Below the pieces are notes generated by a model. It worked only from the letters and a program-made list of their open reading frames with translations. It searched no databases and was not told where the DNA came from. Positions 18,056 to 28,639 of a stretch of 64,000 bases of DNA are shown here, piece after piece. Every line of letters starts with the position of its first letter. Within the stretch, counting starts at the first letter, position 1. The translations under genes and the position numbers were made by a program. Source of the DNA: Peptostreptococcus sp. D1 (GTDB taxonomy: Bacteria > Bacillota > Clostridia > Peptostreptococcales > Peptostreptococcaceae); assembly GCF_900112955.1 (NCBI RefSeq), contig NZ_FONP01000006.1, positions 48,399 to 112,398 of the forward strand, in the 5' to 3' direction.

Positions 18056-18079
18056 AGTGCTTCAACCTTATAAAACGTG

Positions 18080-18109
18080 TTGGAAGTAGCTATATGTTTG
18101 TGGTATAAT
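18080..18109 (+). promoter_or_regulatory. Promoter of the ECF transporter operon
   Basis: TTGGAA (18080-18085), an 18-bp spacer and an extended -10 TGGTATAAT (TATAAT at 18104-18109), about 145 bp before the ecfA1 start. Confidence 0.65.
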
Positions 18110-18255
18110 ATAGGTTAGCGAAGTTTAGATATTTATTTAAAATAGATATGAACTTCTGATAAATAATATAAAAAGTTTCCATAATTATCAAAATAAAAAA
18201 TATTATGGAATTTTATTTGTGTAGATTTATGTAAAATGATTTGGTGGTGAAAAAT

Positions 18256-19092
18256 ATGAATAGTATAATCAAGGTTAATAATTTGACATTTGAATATATT
18301 AGCGAAGAAAAATCACACCGTGCTATAGATGATTTGAATTTAGATGTGAAGAGAGGCGAATTTGTGGCAATAATCGGTCACAATGGTTCTGGAAAGTCGA
18401 CTCTATCAAAAAATCTAAACGCAATACTTTATCCAACCAGTGGTGATATTGTAATAGACGGTATGAACACCAAAGATCAAGAAAGTCTTTGGTATATAAG
18501 GCAGAAGGCCGGTATGGTATTCCAAAATCCTGATAATCAGATTGTTGCAACAATTGTTGAAGAAGATGTTGCATTTGGTTGTGAAAACCTGGGAATTGAG
18601 CCAACTGAAATAAGAAAAAGAGTTGACTCCGCTCTAAAAAATGTGGATATGTATGAGTTGAGAGAAAGACAGCCTCATTTATTATCTGGTGGTCAAAAAC
18701 AAAGAGTTGCTATTGCTGGAATTATTGCAATGAGACCTGAATGCATAATATTTGACGAAGCTACTGCAATGCTTGATCCTTCAGGTAGACAAGAAGTTAT
18801 GAAAACTATAAAACGCCTAAACAAAGAAAACAATATAACAGTGCTTTTGATTACTCATTTTATGGAAGAAGCAGTAGAAGCAGATAGAGTAATCGTAATG
18901 GAAAAAGGTAGAAAGGTCATCGAGGGTACTCCAAAAGAAGTATTTTCAAAGGTTGATGAATTAAAAAGAATAGGCTTAGACGTGCCATATATGACCGAAT
19001 TAGCACAATTGCTAAAAAAAGATGATATAGAAATATCCGATGATATTCTGACTGTAGATGAAATGGTGGGTGAGCTATGTCAATTAAAGTAG
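18256..19092 (+). CDS. ecfA1: ECF transporter ATPase A1
   Basis: One of the two ATPases of the shared energising module for vitamin and metal ECF importers. The ATG at 18256 (MNSIIKVNN) follows GGTGGTG; an upstream TTG at 18241 is not needed. The 278 residues have Walker [11 protein letters not shown]-loop VFQNPDNQ, signature LLSGGQKQR, Walker [14 protein letters not shown] and the switch His in THFMEEA. EcfA-type C-terminal residues follow. Its end overlaps ecfA2 by 16 bp. Confidence 0.93.
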   Translation: MNSIIKVNNLTFEYISEEKSHRAIDDLNLDVKRGEFVAIIGHNGSGKSTLSKNLNAILYPTSGDIVIDGMNTKDQESLWYIRQKAGMVFQNPDNQIVATIVEEDVAFGCENLGIEPTEIRKRVDSALKNVDMYELRERQPHLLSGGQKQRVAIAGIIAMRPECIIFDEATAMLDPSGRQEVMKTIKRLNKENNITVLLITHFMEEAVEADRVIVMEKGRKVIEGTPKEVFSKVDELKRIGLDVPYMTELAQLLKKDDIEISDDILTVDEMVGELCQLK

Positions 19093-19994
19093 AGAATTTA
19101 ACATATATATATGACGAGGGAATGCCATTTGCACATAAAGCACTCGACAATGTGAGCTTTGAAATAGAAAATGGTGATTTTATCGGGCTGATTGGCCATA
19201 CTGGATCTGGTAAATCAACCCTGATACAGCATTTGAATGGATTGATTAAACCTCATTCTGGAAAAATATTCATAAATGATTTTGATATTACTCAAAAAGA
19301 TCAAAATTTAACAGAAATAAGGAAAAGAGTTGGAATAGTGTTTCAATATGCCGAATACCAGCTTTTTGAAGAAACTGTGGAAAGAGATATAGCATTCGGA
19401 CCTTCAAATTTGGGCTTGAGTGAAGATGAAATAAGTAAAAGAGTTAAAAAGGCAATGTCTGATGTTGGTCTTGATTATGATATATATGCTGAAAAATCTC
19501 CCTTCGACTTATCTGGTGGTCAAAAAAGAAGAGTTGCTATTGCCGGTGTAATAGCAATGCATCCAGAGGTTTTGATATTAGATGAACCGACAGCAGGATT
19601 AGATCCGGGAGGTAGAGATGAAATTTTTGAATTAATCAAAAGCTTACACGACAGCAACGACATGACTATCATTCTTTCTTCCCACAGTATGGATGATATG
19701 GCAAAGCTTGTGAATACACTTATGGTCATGAATAAGGGCAGACTTGAATTTATAGGAAGCCCTAGAAATGTATTTAGAGATAATGCTGATAAATTAAAAT
19801 CCATGGGACTAGATATTCCTCAGGTTTTGGAGCTTGCAATAAAGCTAAGAAAAAATGGATTTAATATAAAAAATGATGTCATAAATATTCAAGAGATTAG
19901 AGATGAAATCACTAGATGTATCAAAAACAAAGATTTTTTGCCTGAAGGTAACACGAAAAAAATAGTGGAAAGCGAGGAAACTGAAAATGCTTAA
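19077..19994 (+). CDS. ecfA2: ECF transporter ATPase A2
   Basis: The second ATPase of the ECF module, 305 residues. It shows GHTGSGKST (Walker A), [13 protein letters not shown] (the characteristic EcfA2 Q-loop), LSGGQKRR signature and [15 protein letters not shown] (Walker B). It overlaps both neighbours (16 bp with ecfA1, 8 bp with ecfT), so the three subunits are translated together. Substrate-binding S components are not in the window, as expected for a group II module shared by several S proteins. Confidence 0.94.
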   Translation: MSIKVENLTYIYDEGMPFAHKALDNVSFEIENGDFIGLIGHTGSGKSTLIQHLNGLIKPHSGKIFINDFDITQKDQNLTEIRKRVGIVFQYAEYQLFEETVERDIAFGPSNLGLSEDEISKRVKKAMSDVGLDYDIYAEKSPFDLSGGQKRRVAIAGVIAMHPEVLILDEPTAGLDPGGRDEIFELIKSLHDSNDMTIILSSHSMDDMAKLVNTLMVMNKGRLEFIGSPRNVFRDNADKLKSMGLDIPQVLELAIKLRKNGFNIKNDVINIQEIRDEITRCIKNKDFLPEGNTKKIVESEETENA

Positions 19995-20790
19995 GGACAT
20001 CACACTCGGTCAGTTTTACCCTACAAAATCTACCATTCATTCGTTGGATTCAAGAACAAAGCTGTTCGCAACACTAATATTTATGGTATCTATATTTGTT
20101 ATTAATAACCTTTGGGCATATGGAGTAATGTTTATTGCAGTAATTGCAGCTACAAAAATTTCAAAAATTCCAGTAGGATATGTCGTAAGAGGTATAAAGC
20201 CTCTTAGATGGATAATTTTGTTTACTTTTGTTATAAATGTACTATTTCTAAGGGGAGATAATGTGTTATGGCAGCTTGGAGTGATAAAAATCACTGAACA
20301 AGGTCTAAATACTGCTATTTTTATGGCGATAAGGTTGATTTTGTTGGTGCTTGGAACATCTATTTTGACATTGACAACATCTCCAATTGCTTTGACAGAT
20401 GGAATTGAAAATGCCTGTTTCCCTCTAAAAAGGATTGGCTTTCCGGCTCATGAGCTTGCAATGATGATGACCATTGCATTGAGATTTATTCCGACATTAC
20501 TCGATGAAACAGATAAAATCATGAAGGCTCAAATGTCAAGAGGTGCGGATTTTGAAAGCAAAAATATTATAAGCAGGGCGAAAAACATGGTGCCACTTCT
20601 TATTCCATTGTTTGTGAGTGCATTTAGAAGAGCGGATGAATTGGCAATCGCCATGGAAGCCAGATGCTATAGAGGTGGAGAAAATAGAACAAAGATGAAG
20701 CAAAGTGTTATTGGAAAAAATGATAGAGTGGCAATATTTATCACAATATTATTCTTAGGATTTTCTATAGCAAGTAGATTTATTGTATAA
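19987..20790 (+). CDS. ecfT: ECF transporter transmembrane subunit T
   Basis: The 267-residue scaffold subunit that couples the two ATPases to S components. It has four to five hydrophobic segments and the two coupling helices with Ala/Ser-Arg-Gly motifs: [10 protein letters not shown] and [11 protein letters not shown]. The N terminus reads [19 protein letters not shown], typical of EcfT. The usual followers truA, rplM and rpsI are absent; a terminator follows instead. Confidence 0.93.
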   Translation: MLKDITLGQFYPTKSTIHSLDSRTKLFATLIFMVSIFVINNLWAYGVMFIAVIAATKISKIPVGYVVRGIKPLRWIILFTFVINVLFLRGDNVLWQLGVIKITEQGLNTAIFMAIRLILLVLGTSILTLTTSPIALTDGIENACFPLKRIGFPAHELAMMMTIALRFIPTLLDETDKIMKAQMSRGADFESKNIISRAKNMVPLLIPLFVSAFRRADELAIAMEARCYRGGENRTKMKQSVIGKNDRVAIFITILFLGFSIASRFIV

Positions 20791-20807
20791 TTAAATGTTT
20801 TTAAAGA

Positions 20808-20846
20808 AAGCTACAGAGTCAGTTCAGAGACTAGACTCTGTAGCTT
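20808..20846. terminator. Shared terminator of ecfT and the 2-hydroxyacid dehydrogenase
   Basis: A 13-bp stem AAGCTACAGAGTC/GACTCTGTAGCTT with a 13-base loop lies between convergent genes. A-rich sequence precedes it and TCTATAAAAA follows, so it can serve either strand. Confidence 0.75.
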
Positions 20847-20897
20847 CTATAAAAATATACCATTATTGATTCTTATTAATACTTATAAAATTATTAT

Positions 20898-21869
20898 TTA
20901 GTATCCCTTTTTGATATTTTTCAAATATTCTTTCGGCTTACCTGTCTTTATAAAGCTTTCCATATTTTCAATAACCCTATCTGCCAATCGTTCAATATTA
21001 TTCTCAGAAACCCAACAATTATGTGGAGTAATTATGACGTTTTCATACTCCCAAAGCTTACTTTCGGTAGATAACGGTTCTTCCTCAACAACGTCTAATA
21101 CTACACCTCTAAACTTCAATATATTTTTCTCCAAATCAGCTTCATTGATCAGATTACCTCTGCCAATATTTATTAGCGTTGACCCTTCCTTCATCAAAAG
21201 CATTTTCTCCTCGTCAATTAGACCTGTTGTACTTTCCGTCGCTGGCATTATTCCAACGATAACATCACATTCTCTAAAAAATTCATCGCAATTATTTATA
21301 GAAAAGCATCTATCAAAGCCATCAATAAATCTTCCATTTGTATTTACACCCCATAGCTCCACATCAAATACCCTTAATCGTTTAGCTGCTTCTCGTGCTA
21401 TATTGCCCGTTCCCAAAAAACCAACTCTTTTTCCAGATAATTCAATCCAGCTCATATCGGTTTTCCAAGCTTTACTGTCCTGATATTTAAACATTTTGCG
21501 ACTGTTCTTATATACCTCCAAAATATACATAACAACACTTTCTGCCATAGGAATAGCGTAGCCTGTAGTATTGTTTGATAAGATAATATCTTTTTTTATC
21601 AAATGCTCCACTGGAACTTGATTTATCCCTGCACTTGTTAAATGAATGTACTTTAAATTTTTCATCTTTGTAATATCAAATTGATCGAATCCCATATATG
21701 TAAACCACACATCAGCACTGTATATTTCATCTATATTATCCCAGGCTTCCACATCTTCTCGTTTCAAATTTCTAAAATCTCTTTCTGGCACATATATTAT
21801 GTCATAGCCAATGTCTTCAAGCTCTTTCATTCGCTCTGTACCAAGATTTCTATTTATAAATATCTTCAT
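20898..21869 (-). CDS. D-isomer-specific 2-hydroxyacid dehydrogenase family protein
   Basis: A 323-residue NAD(P)-dependent oxidoreductase. The start is the ATG at 21869 (MKIFINRNLG) behind GGAGGGTGCT; the longer frame to 21902 reads through that site. The Rossmann loop is GFLGTGNIAREAAKRL. Catalytic Arg lies in NIGRGNLIN, Glu in VVEEEPL and His in ITPHNCW. The N-terminal domain (VWFTYMGFDQFD, LKYIHLTSAGINQ) fits the phosphoglycerate/lactate dehydrogenase superfamily. The substrate is not resolved. It sits alone between two terminators. Confidence 0.85.
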   Translation of the reverse strand: MKIFINRNLGTERMKELEDIGYDIIYVPERDFRNLKREDVEAWDNIDEIYSADVWFTYMGFDQFDITKMKNLKYIHLTSAGINQVPVEHLIKKDIILSNNTTGYAIPMAESVVMYILEVYKNSRKMFKYQDSKAWKTDMSWIELSGKRVGFLGTGNIAREAAKRLRVFDVELWGVNTNGRFIDGFDRCFSINNCDEFFRECDVIVGIMPATESTTGLIDEEKMLLMKEGSTLINIGRGNLINEADLEKNILKFRGVVLDVVEEEPLSTESKLWEYENVIITPHNCWVSENNIERLADRVIENMESFIKTGKPKEYLKNIKKGY

Positions 21870-21964
21870 AGCACCCTCCAAAAATAAAGAATAGTATTTC
21901 ATTATTCTAATTCTATCATAAAAAAATAATAGCTGTACGAATTTATCAAAATAATTTATAAAAA

Positions 21965-21996
21965 AAGAGCTGAGTCTAAAAATAGCATCAGCTCTT
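21965..21996 (-). terminator. Terminator of the ribosomal protein cluster
   Basis: Stem AAGAGCTGA/TCAGCTCTT with a 14-base loop, followed on the minus strand by a run of T. It lies about 12 bp past the rplQ stop and closes the rpsJ-rplQ transcription unit. Confidence 0.85.
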
Positions 21997-22008
21997 ATAA
22001 TTAACCAA

Positions 22009-22350
22009 CTATACTAATTCGATTATTGCCATTTCAGCACAATCGCCTCTTCTTGGTCCCTTCTTTATTATTCTTGTATATCCACCATTTCTTTCAGCAT
22101 ACTTTGGTGCTATATTTTCAAATAAATCACTTACTACTGTTTCATCTAGAACATATGCAAGCACTTGTCTTCTAGCGTGAAGATCTCCTCTCTTTGCAAG
22201 AGTTATCATCTTTTCAGCCATTCTTCTAGTTTCTTTAGCTCTAGTAACTGTAGTTTCTATTCTTCCTGCTCTCAATAAGCTTGTAACAAGGTTTCTAAGC
22301 ATCAAGTTTCTGTGAGCAGTTTCACGTCCTAATTTACGGTAAATAGCCAT
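22009..22350 (-). CDS. rplQ: Ribosomal protein L17
   Basis: A 113-residue large-subunit protein with the family opening [20 protein letters not shown] and closing [20 protein letters not shown]. It is the last gene of the cluster, 40 bp downstream of rpoA, with GGAGGGAAAAAG before the ATG. In most Clostridia ecfA1-ecfA2-ecfT follow on the same strand; here they lie on the opposite strand beyond another gene. Confidence 0.98.
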   Translation of the reverse strand: MAIYRKLGRETAHRNLMLRNLVTSLLRAGRIETTVTRAKETRRMAEKMITLAKRGDLHARRQVLAYVLDETVVSDLFENIAPKYAERNGGYTRIIKKGPRRGDCAEMAIIELV

Positions 22351-22390
22351 CTTTTTCCCTCCTTTACATATTCAAGATTAAATAGAGATA

Positions 22391-23338
22391 CTATTCTTCA
22401 TTTGGTCTTAATTTCAAGTCAAGTTCATTCAATTTCTGAATAACTTCTTCAAGTGATTTTTTACCCAAATTTCTAACTTTCATCATATCTTCTTCTGACT
22501 TATTAGACAGTTCTTCAACTGTGTTTATTCCAGCTCTCTTTAAACAGTTATACGATCTAACTGATAAATCAAGTTCTTCTATAGTCATTTCAAGGACCTT
22601 CTCTTTCTTGTCCTCTTCTTTCTCAACCATTATTTCAACATTGCCAATATGCTCTGTTAAGTCAATGAATAACTTCAAATGCTCATCAAGAACTTTTGCA
22701 GCTAGAGATATTCCTTCCTGAGGATTAATACTTCCATTTGTCAAAACTTCAAGCGTAAGTTTATCAAAATCCGTTCTTTGACCAACTCTAGTATTCTCAA
22801 CATGGTAGCTTACCTTTTCGACTGGCGTATAAATTGAGTCCACAGGCAGAACCCCTATCGGCATACTATCAGACTTGTTTTCTTCTGCAGAAATATATCC
22901 TCTACCTTTGTTAATATGTATTTCCATATTTAACTTAGCATTTTCATCCAATGTAGCAATATGTAAATTTTTACTGATTATCTCAACTTCAGGAGGACAT
23001 ATAATATCAGATCCCTTTACTTCACAAGGACCAACTGCCTGAATTCTTAAAACCTTAGGTTCTTCATCATCAATTGTAGCTGATAATTCCTTCAATGAAA
23101 GCATGATTTCTGTAACATCTTCTTTTACACCTGGAACTGTAGAGAATTCATGTAACACTCCATCAATTCTAATAGCATAAACAGCAACACCCGGTAATGA
23201 AGAAAGAAGAATTCTTCTAAGTGCATTTCCTACAGTAATACCAAAACCTCTTTCCAAAGGCTCAACAATAAATTTACCATATCTATAATCTTCGCTTAAC
23301 TCGACAATATCAACTTTTGGCTTTTCAATTTCTATCAT
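22391..23338 (-). CDS. rpoA: RNA polymerase alpha subunit
   Basis: A 315-residue subunit with the assembly domain ([24 protein letters not shown]) and, after a short linker, the DNA- and activator-binding C-terminal domain ([30 protein letters not shown]). The start is the ATG at 23338 eight bases after GGAGG; a TTG two codons upstream is rejected. Only 53 bp separate it from rpsK, so rpsD, which normally lies between them, is absent. Confidence 0.98.
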   Translation of the reverse strand: MIEIEKPKVDIVELSEDYRYGKFIVEPLERGFGITVGNALRRILLSSLPGVAVYAIRIDGVLHEFSTVPGVKEDVTEIMLSLKELSATIDDEEPKVLRIQAVGPCEVKGSDIICPPEVEIISKNLHIATLDENAKLNMEIHINKGRGYISAEENKSDSMPIGVLPVDSIYTPVEKVSYHVENTRVGQRTDFDKLTLEVLTNGSINPQEGISLAAKVLDEHLKLFIDLTEHIGNVEIMVEKEEDKKEKVLEMTIEELDLSVRSYNCLKRAGINTVEELSNKSEEDMMKVRNLGKKSLEEVIQKLNELDLKLRPNEE

Positions 23339-23391
23339 GGACAAACCCTCCTATAAAAATATTGATCCACTGAGGGTGAAATACCTCAATA

Positions 23392-23793
23392 CTACACTCT
23401 TCTTCTCTTTGGTGGTCTACAACCATTGTGTGGTATTGGAGTAACATCCTTTATCATTGTAACTTCAAGACCAGTTGCCTGAAGAGCTCTAATAGCAGCT
23501 TCTCTACCTGAACCAGGACCTTTTACAAATACTTCAACAGTCTTTAGACCATGTTCCATTGCAGCCTTAGCTGCAGTTTCTGCTGCCATCTGAGAAGCAA
23601 ATGGAGTAGCTTTTCTTGATCCTTTGAATCCTAACTGACCTGAAGATGCCCATGAAATTGCATTACCATGTACATCTGTCAATGTTACTATTGTATTATT
23701 AAAAGTAGACTGAATATGTGCATGTCCACGTTCTATATTCTTACGTTCTCTTCTTCTAACACGCTGAACTACTTTCTTCTTGCCTTTTGCCAT
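23392..23793 (-). CDS. rpsK: Ribosomal protein S11
   Basis: 133 residues with [29 protein letters not shown] and the C-terminal [18 protein letters not shown]. It binds 16S rRNA in the platform. It sits 32 bp after rpsM and directly before rpoA. Confidence 0.98.
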   Translation of the reverse strand: MAKGKKKVVQRVRRRERKNIERGHAHIQSTFNNTIVTLTDVHGNAISWASSGQLGFKGSRKATPFASQMAAETAAKAAMEHGLKTVEVFVKGPGSGREAAIRALQATGLEVTMIKDVTPIPHNGCRPPKRRRV

Positions 23794-23825
23794 TATTTTT
23801 TCCCTCCTTTATCTACTGTATTCTA

Positions 23826-24197
23826 TTATTTCTTCTTCTTACGAGATACAGTTTTTCTAGGACCTTTTCTAGTTCTAGCATTAGTCTTAGTTCTCTGACC
23901 TCTTAGAGGTAATCCCTTAGCATGTCTCATACCTCTATAGCATTTTATATCTCTTAATCTCTTTATATTTAAGGCGATTTCTCTTCTCAAATCACCCTCT
24001 ACAAGATAATCTTCATCAATTATTTTTCTAAGATCATTTACCTGGTCTTCTGAAAGATCTTTTATTCTAGTATCAGCATCAATCCCTGCCTTAGCTAGTA
24101 TTTCATTTGAAGTAGCTCTACCTATACCATAAATGTATGTCAAGCCTATTTCAGCTCTTTTTTCTCTAGGTAAGTCTACACCAGCTATTCTTGCCAT
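23826..24197 (-). CDS. rpsM: Ribosomal protein S13
   Basis: 123 residues with [14 protein letters not shown], the helix-hairpin-helix [31 protein letters not shown] and a basic KKKK tail. It contacts the P-site tRNA and the subunit bridge. It lies between rpmJ and rpsK in the standard order. Confidence 0.98.
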   Translation of the reverse strand: MARIAGVDLPREKRAEIGLTYIYGIGRATSNEILAKAGIDADTRIKDLSEDQVNDLRKIIDEDYLVEGDLRREIALNIKRLRDIKCYRGMRHAKGLPLRGQRTKTNARTRKGPRKTVSRKKKK

Positions 24198-24252
24198 ATT
24201 CGCACCTCCTACGTTTATTGCTTTATATCAATAATCTATTCCGTACTTGTTA

Positions 24253-24369
<117 letters not shown>

Positions 24370-24395
24370 TTATCCCTCCTCAGACTATAAATAGC

Positions 24396-24614
24396 CTACT
24401 TCTTACGCCAAGTGATTCTTCCTCTCGTAAGATCATAAGGGGAAAGCTCTATATTCACCTTATCTCCTTCGAGAATTCTTATGAAGTTCATTCTTAGCTT
24501 TCCTGAAATGTGACATAATACTTCATGTCCATTCTCTAGTTTTACTTTAAACATTGCATTTGGTAAGGTTTCAGAAACCGTACCCTCCAATTCAATTACA
24601 TCTTTTTTGGCCAT
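24396..24614 (-). CDS. infA: Translation initiation factor IF-1
   Basis: 72 residues forming one OB fold: [20 protein letters not shown], the conserved [40 protein letters not shown]. It blocks the A site during initiation. Its position before rpmJ is standard. Confidence 0.98.
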   Translation of the reverse strand: MAKKDVIELEGTVSETLPNAMFKVKLENGHEVLCHISGKLRMNFIRILEGDKVNIELSPYDLTRGRITWRKK

Positions 24615-24648
24615 TAACTAACCAAACCTCCATTTCACAAGTTAAGAC

Positions 24649-24918
24649 TTACTTTAACTTATTTATCTCAGTTCTTATATAAGAATCCGTTATTTCTTCT
24701 CCATTTGACAATTTGTTTTTAACTTTTTCATTTACAAAGTTACTAACATTTAAATGCTTTATTTTCTTTAGCTTCGGTTTATTAAGCTTTCTGCTTTTAC
24801 CGTCGACAATTAGTACATATTCCTCATCGACTACTTTGACAATAAAGAATAATCTACCTTGATCTCGACCACACATAGCTTCAGCTAACTGACCTACATT
24901 TAAATTTTTTGATAGCAT
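24649..24918 (-). CDS. KOW-domain RNA-binding protein (L14e-like)
   Basis: An 89-residue protein starting at the ATG at 24918 behind GAGGAGGAG; an in-frame ATG at 24933 overlaps that site. The N-terminal half is a KOW-type barrel: VGQLAEAMCGRDQGRLFFIV, YVLIVDGKSRKLNKPK. This small family (annotated as L14e/L6e/L27e-like) is found beside infA in many Clostridia. An RNA or ribosome role is likely but not defined. In relatives map lies just upstream, while here only a ~165-bp gap does. Confidence 0.8.
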   Translation of the reverse strand: MLSKNLNVGQLAEAMCGRDQGRLFFIVKVVDEEYVLIVDGKSRKLNKPKLKKIKHLNVSNFVNEKVKNKLSNGEEITDSYIRTEINKLK

Positions 24919-25082
24919 ACAACTCCTCCTCATGTAGTCCTTGTTCTATCTCATTGTTTCTGGATTATGCTGTAAAAGCTTGACAAAGTTACTTTTCAGC
25001 AATCCTATTGACTTCAAACAGGGCCGACATTTGTTTCCCATGTCCTTTTGCAATAGAAAATTATAAGAACTATTGGCTTTAA
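24919..25082 (-). other. Gap at the usual position of map; no gene seen
   Basis: The 164 bp between adk and the KOW gene hold no open frame with a ribosome site and no recognisable methionine aminopeptidase remnant. I see no terminator. It may contain readthrough spacer or a degenerate sequence left by loss of map. Confidence 0.5.
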
Positions 25083-25724
25083 CTAAGCTAATGCAGCTTT
25101 TATATCTTCAAAAACCTTATTTATATCCTGATCGCCATTAATGTTTGCAATTATACCCTTTTCAGTATAATAATCAACTAGTGGTTTTGTTTCAGATAAA
25201 TAAACTTGTATTCTTTGAGAAACTGTTTCTTCGTTGTCGTCTGGTCTTTGCGTAAGATTTGAACCACAAGCATTACAAATTCCTTCAACCTTACTTGGAT
25301 TGAATTTCACATGGAAAGTAGCTCCACATGTTTTACAAATTCTTCTACCACAAGCTCTTTCAACAAGTAGTCCTGGATCAACTTCTATGTTGACTACCGT
25401 ATCCAAGCTAAGATCATTTTCTGACAGATACCTATCTAGGTATTCAGCCTGAAAAATATTTCTTGGAAAACCATCTAGCATGAAGCCTTCTTTGCAATCA
25501 GGTTCTGATAATCTAGATGCTACTAAACTACAAGTCAATTCATCTGGGACTAGATTTCCCTGATTCATGTATTCTTGAGCTTTTTTACCAAGCTCTGTGC
25601 CTTCCTTGATATTTTTTCTAAATATGTCTCCTGTAGAGATATGTGGTATCTTATAGCTTTCTACTATGTTAGCTGCTTGAGTACCTTTCCCTGCACCAGG
25701 AGGTCCAAGTAATATTATCTTCAT
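25083..25724 (-). CDS. adk: Adenylate kinase, zinc-lid type
   Basis: It equilibrates ATP, ADP and AMP. The start is the ATG at 25724 (MKIILLGPPGAGKGTQ) nine bases after GGAG; the TTG at 25739 contains that site. The 213 residues have the P-loop GPPGAGKGT, AMP-site HISTGDIFR and GFPRNIFQ, and a lid with four Cys (CGRRICKTCG, CNACG) that binds zinc. It follows secY with a gap of 16 bp. Confidence 0.97.
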   Translation of the reverse strand: MKIILLGPPGAGKGTQAANIVESYKIPHISTGDIFRKNIKEGTELGKKAQEYMNQGNLVPDELTCSLVASRLSEPDCKEGFMLDGFPRNIFQAEYLDRYLSENDLSLDTVVNIEVDPGLLVERACGRRICKTCGATFHVKFNPSKVEGICNACGSNLTQRPDDNEETVSQRIQVYLSETKPLVDYYTEKGIIANINGDQDINKVFEDIKAALA

Positions 25725-25740
25725 GTTTATCATCTCCAAA

Positions 25741-27009
25741 CTATTTTAGGAATCCTTGATAATTTTTCATTACAAGATTTGATTCTAACTGTCTCTTTAG
25801 TTCTAATGCAACACCTACAACAATCAATAAAGATGTTCCACCAAAGTTTACTGGAACCTTCATATAGTGAGTAATCAACGCTGGTATCAACGCCATGATA
25901 CCTAAAAATGCTGCACCAACAATTGTCAACTTTGAAAGTATTCCATTTAAGTATTTTTCTGTTGGATTCCCAGGTCTTACCCCAGGAATAAATCCGCCGC
26001 TATTCTTCATATTCTTTGAAATATCTTCAGTATTGAAAGATATTGTGTTATAAAAATATGAGAAAACTACTATCAACACAATTTCTATAGATCTATATGT
26101 CCAAAATCCTTGGTTTGTAGACAAATTGAAAAACGAGTTGACAGCTTGCTGCATTTTCGGTCCACCAAGTAAAGCTACTGTCTGAGGAAGAGCTAGAATT
26201 GAGCTCGCAAAAATTATAGGCATTACCCCAGATTGATTTACTTTCATAGGTATATGAGAGCTTTCTCCACCGTACATTTTTCTACCAACAACACGCTTCG
26301 CATATTGAACAGGTATCTTTCTAGTAGATTCACTAATAAATGTTACACCTATTATCGTAAATATCATTACGACAACAACAGCTACTATTGCAGGCCATTT
26401 TAACAAGCCTAGTGATGACTTTTCATAGATTGCTATTATATCGATAGGCAATCTAGAAATTATACCTACAAATATTATTACTGAGCTACCATTTCCTAAT
26501 CCCTTTTCAGTAATTCTATCGCCCAACCACATTACCAGCATACTTCCGGCAACTAGGGTAATTATAACTGTAGTAATAAAGAATGGGCTATTTACCTTTA
26601 GTGCACTTCTAACAATTCCCAAAGTTATACCTATCGCTTGGATAATACCAAGAGCAAGGGCAGTAGTTCTAGTGTATTTACTGATTTTCTTTTTACCTTC
26701 TTCACCAGATTTTTGCAGTTCCTTCAAACTCTCAAATCCAGCCGTCAACAGCTGTATGATGATAGATGCTGTGATGTATGGTGAAATCCCAAGAGCAAAT
26801 ATAGTAAAATTACTAAATGCACCTCCAGAAAACATGTTATACAACCCTAGCAGTGAATTGTTTTCTACCATGTTTTTGATTACAGATGTATCAATTCCTG
26901 GTACTGGTATTGTAGTCCCAAGTCTGAAAACAATTACAATAAATAATGTAAACAGTATTTTTTTTCTTATTTCTTTTACTTTAAAAGCTTGACTTATTTT
27001 ACTAAACAA
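25741..27009 (-). CDS. secY: Protein translocase subunit SecY
   Basis: The channel of the Sec translocase, 422 residues with ten membrane segments. Recognisable pieces are LGTTIPVPGID, FALGISPYITASIIIQLL, the cytosolic loop EKGLGNGSSVIIF, RKIPVQYAKR and the C-terminal region FGGTSLLIVVGVALE. It lies after rplO as usual, with AGAGGTG before the ATG. Confidence 0.97.
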   Translation of the reverse strand: MFSKISQAFKVKEIRKKILFTLFIVIVFRLGTTIPVPGIDTSVIKNMVENNSLLGLYNMFSGGAFSNFTIFALGISPYITASIIIQLLTAGFESLKELQKSGEEGKKKISKYTRTTALALGIIQAIGITLGIVRSALKVNSPFFITTVIITLVAGSMLVMWLGDRITEKGLGNGSSVIIFVGIISRLPIDIIAIYEKSSLGLLKWPAIVAVVVVMIFTIIGVTFISESTRKIPVQYAKRVVGRKMYGGESSHIPMKVNQSGVMPIIFASSILALPQTVALLGGPKMQQAVNSFFNLSTNQGFWTYRSIEIVLIVVFSYFYNTISFNTEDISKNMKNSGGFIPGVRPGNPTEKYLNGILSKLTIVGAAFLGIMALIPALITHYMKVPVNFGGTSLLIVVGVALELKRQLESNLVMKNYQGFLK

Positions 27010-27038
27010 AATTAATCACCTCTTTCGTAACTTAGTGA

Positions 27039-27482
27039 TTAAACTTCTTCTACCTGACCACCAGCGTTTGTTATTTTTTCTCTAGCTGATGCAGTGAACT
27101 TAGCAGCCTTAACTGTAAGTGCTTTTTCTAAGCTTCCATTTCCTAATATCTTTAGACCGTCTTTTTCAATCTTAGATATTACTCTGTTTTTCTTTAATAA
27201 TTCTGCATCAATAACTGTTCCAGCATCAAATCTATTTAAAGTTTCAACATTCACTTCAGAGTAAACTTTCTTGAATATGTTATTAAATCCTCTCTTAGGC
27301 AATCTTCTTGCAAGTGGCATCTGTCCACCTTCGAATCCTACTCTTACTCCTCCGCCTGATCTTGACCACTGACCCTTCTGTCCACGACCAGAAGTCTTAC
27401 CTTGACCTGTAGCCGTACCTCTACCAAGTCTTCTTTTTCCTTTTACAGCACCTTTGGCAGGCTTTAACTCATGTAATTTCAT
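27039..27482 (-). CDS. rplO: Ribosomal protein L15
   Basis: 147 residues with the long Gly/Arg-rich N-terminal extension ([18 protein letters not shown]), [18 protein letters not shown] and C-terminal GGQVEEV. Standard place between rpmD and secY. Confidence 0.98.
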   Translation of the reverse strand: MKLHELKPAKGAVKGKRRLGRGTATGQGKTSGRGQKGQWSRSGGGVRVGFEGGQMPLARRLPKRGFNNIFKKVYSEVNVETLNRFDAGTVIDAELLKKNRVISKIEKDGLKILGNGSLEKALTVKAAKFTASAREKITNAGGQVEEV

Positions 27483-27512
27483 CTTCGCACCTCCTTCTCT
27501 AACAAAACTTTA

Positions 27513-27698
27513 TTATTCAGTTATCTCAGTTACTTCAACAAGGTGACTTACCTTATTGATCATACCTCTAATCTGAGCGTTATCTTCTTTTACAACAATA
27601 GATTCTCTTTTCTTAAGACCTAATGCTTCAACATTTTTTCTTTGATTAGGATTAGTTCCTATAACGCTTCTAACTAGCTTTATTTGTATTTTAGACAT
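27513..27698 (-). CDS. rpmD: Ribosomal protein L30
   Basis: 61 residues: [20 protein letters not shown], then [20 protein letters not shown] and a VTEITE end. Short bacterial form, between rpsE and rplO. Confidence 0.97.
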   Translation of the reverse strand: MSKIQIKLVRSVIGTNPNQRKNVEALGLKKRESIVVKEDNAQIRGMINKVSHLVEVTEITE

Positions 27699-27716
27699 TT
27701 GAACCCTCCTATAATA

Positions 27717-28226
27717 TTAACCAAGTAGTTCTTCTACTTTCTTACCTCTTAATCTTGCAATTGATTCTGCAGTTTTAAGCTCTTTTAATCCTTCCATAGT
27801 TGCATTAACCATGTTTCTTGGATTGTTTGAACCAGTAGATTTTGCTCTAACGTCCATAACTCCCGCAAGCTCAAGTACGGCTCTGACAGGTCCACCTGCT
27901 AGAACTCCTGTACCCTGCTTAGCTGGCATTATTAATATCTTTCCTGCACCGAAATGTCCGACTACTTCATGAGGAATTGTAGTTCCAACTCTTGGTACTA
28001 CTATCAAGTTTTTCTTAGCATCTTCTACGGCTTTTCTTATAGCATCTGGCACTTCCATAGCTTTTCCAGACCCTATACCAACGTGTCCATTTCCGTCTCC
28101 TACTACGACTAAGGCTGCAAATCTAAAGTTTCTACCACCCTTAACAACCTTAGTAACACGTCTTACTTCTATAACTCTTTCTTCTAAATCGAATTGAGTT
28201 GCATCAATAGGTTTACTATGTAGCAT
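27717..28226 (-). CDS. rpsE: Ribosomal protein S5
   Basis: 169 residues with the double-stranded RNA-like N-terminal domain ([40 protein letters not shown]) and the C-terminal S5 fold ([19 protein letters not shown]). It helps decoding accuracy. It lies between rplR and rpmD. Confidence 0.98.
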   Translation of the reverse strand: MLHSKPIDATQFDLEERVIEVRRVTKVVKGGRNFRFAALVVVGDGNGHVGIGSGKAMEVPDAIRKAVEDAKKNLIVVPRVGTTIPHEVVGHFGAGKILIMPAKQGTGVLAGGPVRAVLELAGVMDVRAKSTGSNNPRNMVNATMEGLKELKTAESIARLRGKKVEELLG

Positions 28227-28246
28227 ATTTTTCCTCCTTCAATAAA

Positions 28247-28615
28247 TTAGAACTTAAGACCAGCTTCTCTCGCACCTTCAGCTAGCTCTAAAACTCTACC
28301 ATGATAAATGTATCCACCTCTATCGAATACAACTTCTGTTATACCCTTTTCAGCGGCTCTCTTTGCTACTAATTCTCCAACTTTTCTAGCAGCTTCCTTG
28401 TTTCCTGTATATGATACTGCGCTCTTTACAGCTTCGTCAAGTGATGAAGCAGCTGCAAGAGTTACTCTATTTGTATCGTCAATCAACTGAGCATAAATAT
28501 TCTTAGAACTTCTAAACACGCAAAGTCTTGGTCTTTCAGCAGTTCCTATTACTTTCTTTCTAACTCTTTTATGTCTAGCAACTCTGTTTGCATTCTTATC
28601 TACTTTCTTAAACAA
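28247..28615 (-). CDS. rplR: Ribosomal protein L18, TTG start
   Basis: A 122-residue 5S rRNA-binding protein ([40 protein letters not shown]). The ribosome site AAAGGAG is eight bases from a TTG at 28615, giving (M)FKKVDKN. The GTG at 28624 lies in the ribosome site, and no ATG fits, so TTG is the likely start. Confidence 0.96.
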   Translation of the reverse strand: MFKKVDKNANRVARHKRVRKKVIGTAERPRLCVFRSSKNIYAQLIDDTNRVTLAAASSLDEAVKSAVSYTGNKEAARKVGELVAKRAAEKGITEVVFDRGGYIYHGRVLELAEGAREAGLKF

Positions 28616-28639
28616 AGTAATCACTCCTTTCGTTAATTA

